A stretch of DNA of 64,000 nucleotides from Plantago ovata (lineage: Eukaryota; Streptophyta; Magnoliopsida; Lamiales; Plantaginaceae), in assembly GCA_028274465.1 (NCBI GenBank), contig CM051458.1:54239253-54303252 (forward strand), read 5' to 3'. The translations under genes and the position numbers were made by a program. This document shows, one piece after another, positions 11,024 through 21,929 of the stretch (positions within the stretch are counted from its first letter, which is position 1; every line of letters begins with the position of its first letter). A model generated the notes under the pieces. The model was given only the letters and a program-made list of their open reading frames with translations, did not search any database and was not told the DNA's origin.

Positions 11024-12331
11024 TCAGTCGGCTGAGTATTCAAGAATGGACTCAAGAGTACCTCCCCACGGTGGCCGCCATTCTCTTGGTCCGATGTAGC
11101 AAAGAGACCTAGGAAGCCTCAAAGATCTCACCATGGTGAATGGACTGGTTTGCTTTGCAGGCATATCCAATAAGGACTTCATCAATAGGAGGACATTCAC
11201 TTTGACTTCATCAAGGTGCTTGTTTAGTTGTGGCTCCTGTGTATCTTGCTTGTCAAGCTTTCCACCTCGGAGAAGTAGATTCACCTCTTTGTACTTAAGA
11301 ACCTCAGTAGTAACGGAAGGAAGTGGTTTTGGGTTGATGCGAATGTCTGGGAGTAAAGAAACAGGGGAGCTGGGGTCGTCCAACTCACTGGTTATGGGAA
11401 GCGGTTCTCCCCCCAGGCTGGGCGACTCGCCCCCCACCTCCAGGGTGGCGTCGCTTTCCAATCCTTTCTCCTCTTCAAGTTCTCGAACCTCTTCTACTTC
11501 AGCACAATTCAACAAGCTGAATTCTTCCGTAAGATGCTCAGTTACTTCAACTTCTTCAACAACTTTTGCTATACGAAGGTCATCTTCAACTTGCTTGGCA
11601 TGTGCATCTTCCTCACTGATTTCTTCGGTTTCAAAATACTCCTCGGATGAGCTTCCTGCTTCACCTCGATCTACTTCCTTTGCGGTGATGTGAATTGGTA
11701 TGACCTCATCGGATTGTGTTGAACCTCTGGCGTACTTACGGAGGACTTCTTCTGCCTCGTCGACCGTACATTCTCTCCGACCGCCGCTCAACTGATCCAC
11801 TCTAAGTCGTTCCTCTTCACGAAGTCCACCAACGAAGCACCAAATCAACTCCCCATCTTCGAAACGGTGATGGGGGCACTCACGTTTATACATCTCAAAA
11901 CGTTCGTAGGCGTCACAAAATTGCTCATACTCTCCTTGCTCGAAATATTGGATCCTATCACGTAAGGCAATTGTCTCATGATAAGGCATGAACCGCGCCA
12001 AGAACTCCTCTACTACTTGGCCCCAAGTTTTCAGCGATCCTGGTTCAAACCTTGCAATCCAACGCCTCGGCTCATACCCAAGAGCAAAAGAAAATAGTTT
12101 CCTGCATAATTGGTCCTTAGTAAACCCTTCTGCTGGAATTCTTTCTATTTCCTCCTCATAGGATCGAATGAAACTCCATGGGTCCATCCCTACTCCATCT
12201 TCGTACCTCGGTAAGTACCTCACCATGGACTCCGTCACCTCATACCTCCTTAACTCGTCTTCCAGGTATATGGAAGATCCTCTCCTCACCTGCGAGAATT
12301 GGGGTGTCATGCGAGCGCGCATGGACATCAT
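11024..12331 (-). CDS. Athila-like gag protein of element A
   Basis: This gag ORF is open for about 435 codons from the first ATG at 12331 (the open frame extends to 12361). Gag forms the virus-like particle that packages the RNA. The central region matches the retrotransposon gag fold: WSFIRSYEEEIERIP, RRWIARFEPGSLKTWGQVV, EEFLARFMPY, and KRECPHHRFEDGELI, the CPHH signature of Athila gags. The C-terminal half is acidic and of low complexity (EEYFETEEISEED). No zinc knuckle is seen, and the protease found in B and C is missing. It shares LTR family with B and C but has a clearly different gag. It is the best preserved retroelement ORF in the window. Confidence 0.8.
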   Translation of the reverse strand: MMSMRARMTPQFSQVRRGSSIYLEDELRRYEVTESMVRYLPRYEDGVGMDPWSFIRSYEEEIERIPAEGFTKDQLCRKLFSFALGYEPRRWIARFEPGSLKTWGQVVEEFLARFMPYHETIALRDRIQYFEQGEYEQFCDAYERFEMYKRECPHHRFEDGELIWCFVGGLREEERLRVDQLSGGRRECTVDEAEEVLRKYARGSTQSDEVIPIHITAKEVDRGEAGSSSEEYFETEEISEEDAHAKQVEDDLRIAKVVEEVEVTEHLTEEFSLLNCAEVEEVRELEEEKGLESDATLEVGGESPSLGGEPLPITSELDDPSSPVSLLPDIRINPKPLPSVTTEVLKYKEVNLLLRGGKLDKQDTQEPQLNKHLDEVKVNVLLLMKSLLDMPAKQTSPFTMVRSLRLPRSLCYIGPREWRPPWGGTLESILEYSAD

Positions 12332-12563
12332 ACCTGTATGTCTGTAGTAAGAGTAACTCAAAACTAAAAATTAGCCTCGTTAGAAATTTCGAAAAATCGA
12401 AAATAAATCTAGATATCGAACACTACTAAGGCTAGGAAAGGGAAATTAGAAACAGACTAGGAAAGCAGTATCAGAGAGAGATTGAAAAGGAAAACTAAAA
12501 CTAGTAAAATTAGGAATCTAAAGTTGTAAATATAAACAAATTAAACAGAAAAAATAAGTATAG

Positions 12564-12581
12564 TCCCCGGCAACGGCGCCA
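12564..12581 (-). other. Primer-binding site, tRNA-Asp, element A
   Basis: The minus strand reads TGGCGCCGTTGCCGGGGA, complementary to the 3' end of plant tRNA-Asp(GUC) including CCA. It lies three bases from the 5' LTR end. This primer is typical of Athila-type elements. Copies in B (28800-28817) and C (42462-42479) each carry one mismatch. Confidence 0.9.
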
Positions 12582-12584
12582 ATT

Positions 12585-13844
12585 TGATGAACGTGTCAGA
12601 TTCAATCAAATAAATTTGTTATTTAGCCAAAGGCAATCCACAACTACAACGAAAACCGTAGTGTAGTAGTAGAATGACTCGAGTGTCGTTCTCTCAGGAC
12701 TATAACTAGCTTAATCTATTTAACAACAGAATATAAAACAGCAGATAAATAGCAATAGGGGTTTTCTAGCAGATAATGGAGATTGGTGATAGTATGGTCC
12801 TTCTTAGCATAATCGGTCGATAATCATGCATAAATTCCTCGGTCTTGCATAGAGATCTTTGAATCAATCTAGGGTTCTGTTGCAAGTATTAAGCACTACG
12901 AAGATAATCTGGTCTAACTAGTCAACACTGCTGTCCTAATGTGTTCCGTTATTATTCAACACTACGAATATAATTGGTCTGATGGTCGCCTAGTGTCCAA
13001 TTATGCATAATGATCAATACAACATACGAGAATTTTGGTTACAACTGATCAACGAAATAAAGCAATGACACGGAGTATAATGCGCGATATAGCCATTAGC
13101 ATGATTATCTTCCCTCTCTAAGAATTCACATACTACCACCAATGATAAGTTTAGCTACTCATAATAGGCATGCAATCAATAGAAATCATAGAAGAAAACA
13201 TATTGAAAGATAAATAAAATAAGTAGTTAAAACTGTAAGATACAAAGTTACCGAAGGTTGTCAATCTCCGGATGATTGCGGTCCTACGAGCTCCAAACTG
13301 CTATGAAAAAGTGTCCCCTAAGCTACGGAACTCCCAGGACAGGCCCCGGGAAGTTCCTACCTAAAACTATAGAGAGAGGTGAGAAAGTAGGCTTGGAAAG
13401 ATATGATTTTCGGAGAGAAAACTGAGCACTATATATAGGCCCGAAAAAACTCCGGGGCGGTTCGCCGCAGGATGGGGCAGTTCGCCCCCCGTCTTTTTCG
13501 CGGAATTCCGTGTTTTTCGACGCGGATTTGGATTTCTTCACCTTTTCGGACTCGGTTTCTGACTTCTAGTGACCTTCTAACCTCCAGATTCGACCCCTAG
13601 AATCCAAATCCTATCCGGAAACCTTCAGATACTCCAAATAGGCTTCTGGAACACCAATTCCTTGTCAACTTCAATATAATTGCCCAGAAATCCCCGAATT
13701 TCAACCAAAACCTGTAAAATAAAATCTAAAGGGAAACGTGACACTATTCTAATAAAATATACTAAAATATAGCTAAATTAACATAGAGGATAGCTAAATT
13801 AGATGAAAAAGACTCGAATGAAAGTGTAAAATACACATTCATCA
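12585..13844 (-). repeat. 5' LTR of element A (1260 bp)
   Basis: This is the partner of 8285-9544 with the same ends. In transcription sense it precedes the primer site and carries the active-position promoter. The 72-codon frame seen in both LTRs is not conserved as protein in elements B, C and D and is not called a gene. Confidence 0.93.
13428..13440 (-). promoter_or_regulatory. TATA box of the element A 5' LTR
   Basis: The minus strand reads GCCTATATATAGT. The same box at the same LTR position is kept in all seven Athila-like LTR copies in the window, always next to the GC hairpin units. Confidence 0.65.
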
Positions 13845-15929
13845 ATTTCGATAATCACAATCTTTAAATTCCTTCTTATAGGTATCGCACCACCATTCTG
13901 AGTCCACAGTTTGTGTGACTTTCTTGCTGCATATTCTATCACCTACTTTGAGAGGGCATGATGTGTAGTACAAACTATCATTGTGAATGAACATTAATGT
14001 TGCCTTGCATGTAATCCAGTCCGGTGATTTTGACATTCCAAGTCGGTCATCTGTTATTTGTGACAATGTTTTGGGAACAAATTTTTTGAAGCCTGCAGCC
14101 ACAGCTGGCCTAGAAATAAATTCAAATAATATTTATTTTCCACCATTATCAAACCATTGTCTTAAGGAAGAAGCCTCTACAGAAACAGGATTGATGAACA
14201 GTCGAGTAGGAGATATCGTGCAGATTGATTTCACACTAAAATTGCTCACTTTAGCAAATTTTACAGCCAAAATAGGAGATCTCCCAGTTTGTACCATTTA
14301 ATAAAGTTGTTCACCTTCTTTACTGCTGAAACCTCCCCATAAGGTAAACTCTATACTTCGTCCTGATTGATCCTTCAAGTTCAGAAATCTTCTTTGAGTT
14401 TGCATTCCATCTTTTCTCATAAAAGGAACAGAAGCATCAACAGTTGATACCACATCTATCAAATCAACTACAACATCACTTTCTATATTTGCAATTTCTT
14501 CAATGGATTTGAAACAAAACATCTTCTTTGGTATAGAATCATCTTCATTAGAGCACAACTTAACCAATGATGATGTCTCCAAATAAATTTCCCATCGACT
14601 ATTAAGACAGTTGAACATCTTCTGGGCAGCTTTCAAGTTACCTTTTGATATTTCATAAATTTTACCAACTTCAATACATGCATGAATTTTGTCAACAACA
14701 GCATTAAAGCATGTGGCACGGATCTCACCTCCACCAGAATCCAACACATCAAACGAAAACACTTTACCATGCCGTTTCTCAGTGTTGAAATGTCGTACCT
14801 CATTTTTTGCAGTAACTCGACCTTTAATAATCCAATTACGATTAACTGGAGTCAGAGCAGAAATGGGAGTAAATTTATTTAATTCCATTTTCAACTTGTT
14901 TGCTTCATTCAATGAAATTGGATTCATCCTCGACTTCTGCATTTGGTTGTTAGCTTGTGCAAGAGGTCTTGTGTTTTGAGGAACTTGTTGTTGTACGTTG
15001 ACAAACACACTTGAACTACCAGTACATGTTGAATCTATCAAGATAGTTCTGAATCCCACAATACTAATGATCCTGAAAAAAAAAAAAAAACAATGTATGA
15101 TATGATAAGTTATAACATGCATGGACAGTGGTAAACCTCAAAGAAGCAGAACATAAAACTCAAACAAACATCATATAAAACTCAATTATATAAAACTTAT
15201 CCTCAAGCACCATGTAGACATGTTGAGTTTTATATAGTGTGTGTTTGAGTTTTATATTGTGCTTGTTTGAGTTTTATCACGAACCATTATCATTTCAACA
15301 AGCTACAATAATAACAACACCAAGTAAACGACAAATGTACACATATGCCATGAACAATTACATCAAACCGAATATAGGTTAAACTCAAATCATCAAGCAT
15401 AAGGCACAAACAAACAAAATGAATATACAAATTAAAATGAATATATGAATTGAGAGTAGAGAAAATTAGTTTCGATCTCGGATCGTACAACAGGTGTAAT
15501 CATTCAGCTCAATAATAGATCCACTATGAACAAGGTTATTCTTCACTCGAAAATTTAGGTTTGTACAAAGCATGGCATGGTGAGTATTGACAGAATCAAA
15601 TAGAGTAAACCTGTAACGCTCTGTTGTTGATGGATCCAGATTTGTTTGTTTGATACTAATAACCTTCAACACAGGCTTGCAGACACGGTCGCCAGCACAG
15701 ATTTGATCCAAACAGACTGTGAGATTCATCTTGTATGTCGACAATTGAAAGAAGGCGAAACGGTTTGGAGAGAAACCCTTTGACAGAAATAAAAATGACT
15801 GAGATATTATTCATTTTGTGTTAATTTTATTATTATTATTTTTTTATTTTTGAAGAAACGCTTCTTTTAGTTATTAATAAGCAAAAGCCGCTTCTTTCTG
15901 CTATTGGTAAGGAACTAGCGTGTAAAGAC

Positions 15930-16038
15930 AACACTTCATGAAAAAACATGACTCTTGATAAAACACTTCCAACAATGGACAAAACACTTCATGAAAAAAC
16001 ATGACTCTTGATAACAAGTCTGTGCACTCCTATAAATA
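15930..16038 (+). promoter_or_regulatory. Candidate promoter of the 192-codon ORF: duplicated 32-bp element and TATA box
   Basis: A 32-bp segment beginning AACACTTCATGAAAAAACAT occurs at 15930-15961 and again, unchanged, at 15983-16014 (period 53). A TATAAATA box follows at 16031-16038, about 120 bp before the ATG. The RPA-like gene starts at 15744 on the other strand, so the 411-bp spacer may act as a divergent promoter. Confidence 0.55.
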
Positions 16039-16155
16039 TTGAGGACAACATCAGTTTGATCATCAACATTCAATCGAGTACAGTAAAACACAGAAGAACA
16101 GAAAGAAGTATTCTGGGAATTCTGGAAACAGCAAAACACAGAAAGAAGTAAAAAA

Positions 16156-16734
16156 ATGTCGCACATACATATCGAAACTATCAACATTGATAACCCAAGA
16201 ACACTGGATGAACATCCTGGCAAAGCATTCTGGAAATTCATATCTGTATCGATGGAGCATGAACTAAAAATCAATGTCCGTCTGACAGAAGAACATAATT
16301 GGGTTGTTACAATATCAATGGATATGGAGGAACGCCTATCGCACCGATACAGATACAGGTTCATATGGTTGAATGCAACACATACCATTGAAGATGGCAA
16401 CGTCATTCCAAGAAACTATGAGGCTGACTTGAGCAATCATATAAGGTTTTCAAGGCCTCAGATCGTATTGGTGACAGGAACTAATAGCAGAATACCGGTT
16501 TCAAACAACCATCGGGAAGACATACGTCCATTCAATCCTAATGATGTGGACGACTACTTCTGGAATTTGGAAATGACGCTTCACCAAACTGAGCATCGCA
16601 TTGGAATTGATGATAGCGAACTCTACTTTGCTGCTACAACACAGGAGATAGACGTGGACGTGGAGCATACGATTTATGAGAATGATCGCAATCGTAGAAG
16701 CTTGCAGAATGGCATTCTATTCAATGTAACCTAG
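16156..16734 (+). CDS. Unknown 192-residue protein encoded in the transposon-gene block
   Basis: This is an intact single-exon ORF starting MSHIHIETINIDNPR and ending at a TAG. I recognise no family. The protein is hydrophilic, with no signal peptide or membrane segment, and alternating hydrophobic residues (ELKINVRLTEEHNWVVTISM) suggest beta strands. The C-terminal third is acidic with a basic NDRNRRS near the end. It has a TATA box at a sensible distance upstream and an AATAAA at 16897-16902 downstream, so it looks like a transcription unit. It lies head to head with the RPA-like pseudogene and, before the Tat insertion, was next to the Ulp1-like gene. Its intact frame beside heavily broken neighbours is notable. 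Its function is unknown. Confidence 0.55.
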   Translation: MSHIHIETINIDNPRTLDEHPGKAFWKFISVSMEHELKINVRLTEEHNWVVTISMDMEERLSHRYRYRFIWLNATHTIEDGNVIPRNYEADLSNHIRFSRPQIVLVTGTNSRIPVSNNHREDIRPFNPNDVDDYFWNLEMTLHQTEHRIGIDDSELYFAATTQEIDVDVEHTIYENDRNRRSLQNGILFNVT

Positions 16735-16969
16735 GCCTTATTACATGTGTGGAAAATGCTATAGCATTGACAGTAGATTAGGTAGGTCAGTTTATTACAT
16801 TCGAATATTATGTTTGTGTTATCATGTTTGAAGTTTGTGATAGGGTCTCAAATTTGAAGTTTAGACTAGGTAGTAAAATAATGTATATTAGTTTAAAATA
16901 AAATGTGTTAATATCAGTATATGCATTACAGGTTGAGTTTTCCAATCAGACTTGTCTAAATTTAATAAA

Positions 16970-17560
16970 AAATGCATATAAAAAATATGAGCATGGACAT
17001 CAGTGGTAAAACTCAAACATGCATCAGATAAAACTCAAACAAACATCATATGAAACTCAAAAATATGAAATTTATCCTCAAGCAGCATATTAATGTAGAG
17101 AAGTTGAGTTTTATCTGGTGTTTGTTTCAGTTTTATCTGATACATGTTTGAGTTTTATCTTTGAAAAAAATGGAAAAGGAACAATTATAATTCAATAAGC
17201 TACGCAGAATGGAAAAGGAACCATTATCATTCTGTTAAATTTGAATAAAAAATGCATATAAAAATATGAGCATGGACAACAATGGTAAAACTCAAACAAG
17301 CATCAGATAAAACTCAAACAAACATCATATGAAACTCAAAAATATGAAATTTATCCTCAAGCACCATATTAATGTAGAGAAGTTTTAGTTTTATCTGAAG
17401 TATGTTTGAGTTTTATCTTTGCAGAATGGAAAAGGAACAATTATAATTCAATAAGCTACGCATAATGGAAAAGGAACAATTATCATTCAAGACAACAATG
17501 CACAAAAAATTCCTATAGAATTAAGAATCTTGAATAAGCCATGAACAATTACACAAAATA
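16970..17560. repeat. Two tandem foldback units of the TTTGAGTTTTAT family
   Basis: Units at about 16970-17165 and 17230-17415 each run from AGATAAAACTCAAACA-type motifs through the phrase TTATCCTCAAGCA(C/G)CATATT to the reverse-complement TTGAGTTTTATCT, so each can fold on itself. A third close copy lies at about 63570-63720. The segment ATTCCTATAGAATTAAGAAT (17511-17530) recurs near 61800 and 62070. No gene is visible in 16735-17623. Confidence 0.75.
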
Positions 17561-18077
17561 AAGGCGATCCTTGAAACATGTTCATGGTCCTCAAAAAATC
17601 ACAATGTATCTAACAAATGATTATGTTGGTGTTAAAATATGTCCAGTCCGCATGTACGAACTGGAGCGGTCTAAGAGCGTGACAAAGCATCAAGGGCCGT
17701 CCCTCAAAGGGCGCGACCACACCCAAGTATGTCACTTAGGTGTGGCTCGACCAACATACGGTCCGACCACCACTAAGAGGTCAACCCTCAAGATAAGCTC
17801 ACTACAAGGACAATACAGCTGTACGGCTCGAGGAGCATCTCTAGGGCTCGAGGAGGACCTTACGTCAAGGTGACACCCTGTGGGACCCGTCTTCCAGATT
17901 ATTCCATGGGACCCAAAACGTCAATAATGCCATCTCAACCCTAGCCAAGATGTTTGGGCCAAAGCCCATGGACCTCCTTAATGGGCTTGGGCCAAACGAG
18001 GCTTCAATCTCGGCCGGACACTTGTCACGATCCTACATAAAGTGACAATAAAATACTAGAAGTATATAAGGTGCTCA

Positions 18078-20172
18078 TGATAGTGTATATGTCCTAGAGA
18101 CAGTCCTTGTTAAGGGCGTGCAGCCCTTATAGAGGGCATATATGTACTATTACACAGGTCAACGTAATATAATATATGTTTGTTGTTTGACTATTGGGTA
18201 TCGCTTTCATATTTATATTACACCAGGCATGCAGCATGTCATATCTCTATTATTGTCTGTATTGATATTAAACATGTCCCCTCACATAGATGACCGATCA
18301 CACAGATAGTGGGAGCTATGTGAGTTATCATCTATCCTAAACTCTCCCTAGTCGAGGTTCATCTCGGATGTAGGGCTCTAAATGAACCAGCTGAGACTAG
18401 TATGCGTGGAGGTTATACTTGTTGGAGCAAGTGTGAGCCGATCCCACGGCCACGGAACGGATTGTTGGACAATCAAGAAACGTTCCCATAACTGCGCAAA
18501 GTTGTTCGAAGGATGATTACCGAACAATGGAAGTATCCACCGGACACTCCTATCGGTGTATACTCTACACCGAAGTGTCTATGGGAACCGGTAAGTTGTC
18601 GAAGTGATGCCAGTCGTCCTTTGGACTTACAGGACTTTATCATCACATTTGTTGCCCCATATCCTTGTGGACCCGTCGATGTCAGCTCTGAATAAGCAGT
18701 TGACCCAAGACACGATCCAGGATTATGGCTACATACAAATGGGGATGATAAGTGTTTCTGTGAAGGATTCATCTCTCATGTGTAGCACAGGAGAGCACTG
18801 CTCATAGTCGTTCATAGTTGTGATTGGTAAAACCGCTGGCCAGCGTATCAATATTATTATGATAGTCATAATAGATATTGGATTCACCATGCAACTCACT
18901 GAAGACGCCCGTGGATGTATTATTGGGATAGACACTTCATCGATCCTAGATACATTCGAGTCAGTCAGATGAAGGGACGTTACCATCGCCGCGTTGAGCG
19001 CAACAGACTTCGCAACGAAAGGGTCTACTTTGAGAAACCTCTCAAACGTTCTCATGTATTAATATTGCAAATGGAACCGTCTAGGAATTCCATTTTGCCT
19101 AGTCTAGGACTTGCTTAATACAATGAAGCCCTATGGGTCACACTATGTGGTGATTTCAGCTTATCCGAATATCCTTGAAGATGGAATCGCAATTAATTTG
19201 GAATTAATTGTGATTGATGGATTATAATTGATTTGGAATTAATTATAATATCTTGTGGCTCAATTATTGATTTGGAATTATTAATTGAATTGGCTAATTA
19301 ATTGTATTTTATGTAAATACAATTAAATATTATATTTTAGAAATATAATAGAGGTTTGATGTGAAAGGATATGTTAATTTGGAATTAATATATGCACATG
19401 GGCAAAATCTACTTGGAGTTTGAATTGCCTTAGAACTATAAGTGGGTCCCAAAATCGGAACCCACCTAATCTCCCTAGGGGGCGCGCGCGCGCAGCTGAG
19501 ATAGGGGAAGGAGTTCGACTCCTTCCTCTATTAGAAGTCCAAGGATAAGTTAGATTTTCCTGATTGAGTTCTAACTTGATTGGGAATGAATCTAGACATG
19601 AAATTGGTTTCCTAGTGCGATAAGAATTAGATTCTTATTCCTTTATGAAGTCTAATTGCTTATGCTTTAGGCTTCTATTGACTACTATATAAGTAAGTCA
19701 TTAGAGAGCTTTTTCAGTATTCTGAAGTATCAAATTCTTAGAGAATTATTCTACCTTTCTTAGAGAAAAACAAAAGCTCTCCCCTACCACCAAATAGCCA
19801 CACGCGCGCCACCCCTCGCCGGAGGAAAACCGCCGCCCCATCTTCTTGGACACACCAAGAATATCCTAGCATTCTTTCCGATAAGCTGTTCATCCGTGGA
19901 TACCAACGTTGAGGTTCAAGGAGCTGGAAATTGACTTTTATTGTCTTGCAGATAATCAAAGCATTGCAGATATCTTCGACTTCGACGAAGGAGAAGATAC
20001 ACCGGATTATTACGAAGACTTGGAAGTTGTGCTTGCTTTTGGAGTACTGTAAGTCTTCTAATTGACGTGTTTAAATATATACGGCATATACATAATCAAT
20101 TAACCTGCATGTTAATAAATTTTTGAAATTCCGATGCGTACCCTAGGGGTAACTCTAACCTATTTTCTTACA
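18078..20172 (+). repeat. 5' LTR of the copia element (2095 bp)
   Basis: TG...CA ends match the 3' LTR closely over the full length. The region near 19487 has an alternating GC run (CGCGCGCG). Short frames inside the LTR recur in all copies because the LTRs are duplicates, not because they are coding. Confidence 0.95.
19686..19692 (+). promoter_or_regulatory. TATA box of the copia LTR
   Basis: TATATAA lies in ACTACTATATAAGTAAG. It is kept in the 3' LTR (about 36876) and altered to TATATACAG in the solo LTR (about 57402). Confidence 0.55.
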
Positions 20173-20173
20173 G

Positions 20174-20185
20174 TGGTATGAGAGC
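20174..20185 (+). other. Primer-binding site of the copia element
   Basis: TGGTATGAGAGC lies one base after the LTR and differs at one position from the initiator tRNA-Met site TGGTATCAGAGC. Confidence 0.85.
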
Positions 20186-20346
20186 GAGGTTAATTGATTA
20201 CGTATATACCTATATATGTTGTATGATTTTATAATTTATGTTGATGCAATTGATTCTATGATTAATTCCATTTTCAAAAGTTTTGTTTTTATATAAATTT
20301 ATAATTTATAATTTTCAAAAAAAAATAAATTAATTTTATATATATA

Positions 20347-21458
20347 TCGGACCGGCCGCCTGCGGCGCGCAGGCGCCGAGCGCCTGCGTGCCGCACGCGC
20401 CGGGCGCCCGCTGGCGCAGGCAAGGTAGGGGACGGGACTTGGTCCCGTCCCGTATTTTTATATATATATATATATTTTTTTCCCGGGTTGGACCCAAAAT
20501 CGAATTTTGAAAATTTTGAGGATTGAATTTTTATTTGGAATATAAATATGATTTAATTGTAATTGTTTTTAACTAGAGGGGTTAAATTTAATTAGTATAA
20601 AGTTAAGAGGCTTATTTGTGATTTATCAAATTTATTGTTTATTGCAAATAAGTCCTTGTACTTTTGAATTTTAGATTTAACACCTCCAAGGTTCGAAAAT
20701 TACAATTGAGTCTTTCGGGTTTTCAAAAATTACTACCTGGTCAATAGAATTTTCGATTTTTAATCTAGTCCAAATTTTCAATTTTTCATAGATTATATAT
20801 GGGATTATAATTTTCATAATGAAATTATGAAGTCATTTGGCATCCACATAGGCTACTACTTGTTTGTTTGCTCGATATGCTATTGTTTGACAATGCATGT
20901 TTAAATACCACATATTTTACTTTCCGTTCGACCGCTATGCATGCGAGGGTAGGCGGCGCCCTCTTATTTGTCGGACCGCATATTTTATGTATGGGTAGGC
21001 GGCGCCCATTATGTGCTTGACCGCATTTAGAACTAGAATGGATAGGCGGCATCCATTACGTGTAGACTGCTCATGCATGATGGGTAGGCGGCGCCCTTAT
21101 CTGTTTGTAGATGACTGATAACAACCCTCAAGCTACAAGCCCCAACCAATATAAGTGCAGATATATATATATGTACGTATTTCTGAGATGCTTTCCATGG
21201 GGTGCTTTAATTCTGAACTTTCATTGCGTTTTCCTGTATTGGCGACCTCGTCTTATAGACTCGCAGTGATCGTCAGATTAGAGTAAGCCTGTGGTTATAA
21301 CTTACTGCATATTGTATCTAGCGACCTCGATAGGTACAATATGTAGAGCATCGGGTTAAATTAGATTTAACACCCAAGAGTTGCGTGACGCAATTGGATA
21401 GTCCTACCGGTCATATTATGCTATGCGACCAGCCCCCGTTGGAGTATAGCATAGTATG
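20347..21458 (+). other. Structured leader of the copia element
   Basis: Between primer site and gag lie several strong foldbacks. A GC-rich patch (20347-20430) is full of GGCGC/GCGCC complements. Four 15-nt hairpins at 20947-20961, 20993-21007, 21040-21054 and 21082-21096 share the loop AGGCGGC, with stems GGGT/GCCC in three and GGAT/ATCC in one. A 13-bp stem lies at 21308-21320 with 21331-21343. A short hairpin TTGCGTGACGCAA lies at 21381-21393. A 13-bp stem lies at about 21412-21424 with 21446-21458. The loops of both long stems begin GCGACC. Roles in RNA packaging, dimerisation or translation are inferred only. Confidence 0.7.
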
Positions 21459-21929
21459 GATTTGGATCTTGGCCACTACGGTAACTTGTAGGACATTACC
21501 CGTATGTTTGTTTTAGTATATGTGAAAATAGTGGGAGCTAAACAGATAAAGGACCTTGTTGTTTAGTTATGTTGACTGTGTATTTAGAAATAGTATTTCA
21601 ATAGTTGATGTATTATTTTCGTTCTATACTATTTCTCCTAATAAAAGCCAAAATGGCGAGTATCTCGCTCCGTGCTGTCTTAGAGAAGCAAATTTTGACC
21701 GGACCAAAATTCCTAGATTGGATCAGGAATATACGTTTGGTGCTGAGGTACGAAAAGATTGAGTACGTCTTGGACGAGGTCATTCCCGTGTGCCCCGAAA
21801 ATCAGACTGCCGATCAGGTTGCTGCTTGGAATCAAGCCAACAAGGAAAAGTCTGATAAGCATCTTGAGGATGCTAGATCCGCGCAGTGTATTATGCTGGC
21901 GGCAATGAGCAATGAGCTGCAGAGGCAAC

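Larger units (their letters stand above)
8285..13844 (-). mobile_element. Athila-like non-autonomous retroelement A (gag-only, TR-GAG type)
   Basis: The 5560-bp element lies in minus orientation: 5' LTR at 12585-13844, tRNA-Asp primer site, a gag ORF, polypurine tract and 3' LTR at 8285-9544. Target-site copies are ATATC (8280-8284) and ATTTC (13845-13849), one base apart. Removing the element with one copy rejoins the RPA70-like DBD-C codons in frame (D-Y-R-Y-L), which independently fixes both borders. There is no protease, reverse transcriptase or integrase, so enzymes must come from an autonomous relative. The primer site and the CPHH motif in gag point to the Athila lineage. Confidence 0.92.
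7976..15744 (-). pseudogene. RPA70-like single-stranded-DNA-binding protein, interrupted by retroelement A
   Basis: RPA70 binds single-stranded DNA with serial OB folds during replication and repair; plant transposons, notably Helitrons, often carry copies. Exon 1 (15744 to about 15480) encodes the N-terminal OB fold (PVLKVISIKQTN, ERYRFTLFDS). Exon 2 starts after CAG at 15075-15073. It carries DBD-A (FTPISALTPVNRNWIIKGRV, FSFDVLDSGGGEIRATCFNA), DBD-B (EFTLWGGF, then SPILAVKFAKVSNF) and DBD-C with its zinc ribbon (SCPLKVG, CSKKV, WWCDTYKKEFKDC). DBD-C resumes left of element A at 8280 and ends at a TAA at 7978-7976. Breaks are TAA at 14300-14298 and 14135-14133, the 5.6-kb insertion, and an extra T in a homopolymer near 8175. 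The donor of exon 1 is unclear. Family identity is firm; Helitron or MULE origin is open. Confidence 0.9.

Noticed and set aside
11133-11693. 186-codon plus-strand frame opposite the element A gag
   Set aside because: It is a serine-rich shadow of the acidic gag tail in the opposite strand, with no support from context.
16156-16406. Minus-strand frames (156 and 65 codons) overlapping the unknown ORF
   Set aside because: The plus-strand ORF has a TATA box, ATG, stop and AATAAA in order. The minus frames are Cys/Phe-rich shadows.
18915-19118. 67- and 108-codon frames conserved in the copia LTRs (also near 36106 and 56448)
   Set aside because: The copies are duplicate LTRs of one family, so similarity is expected without coding function. 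Frames differ in length and stops between copies.
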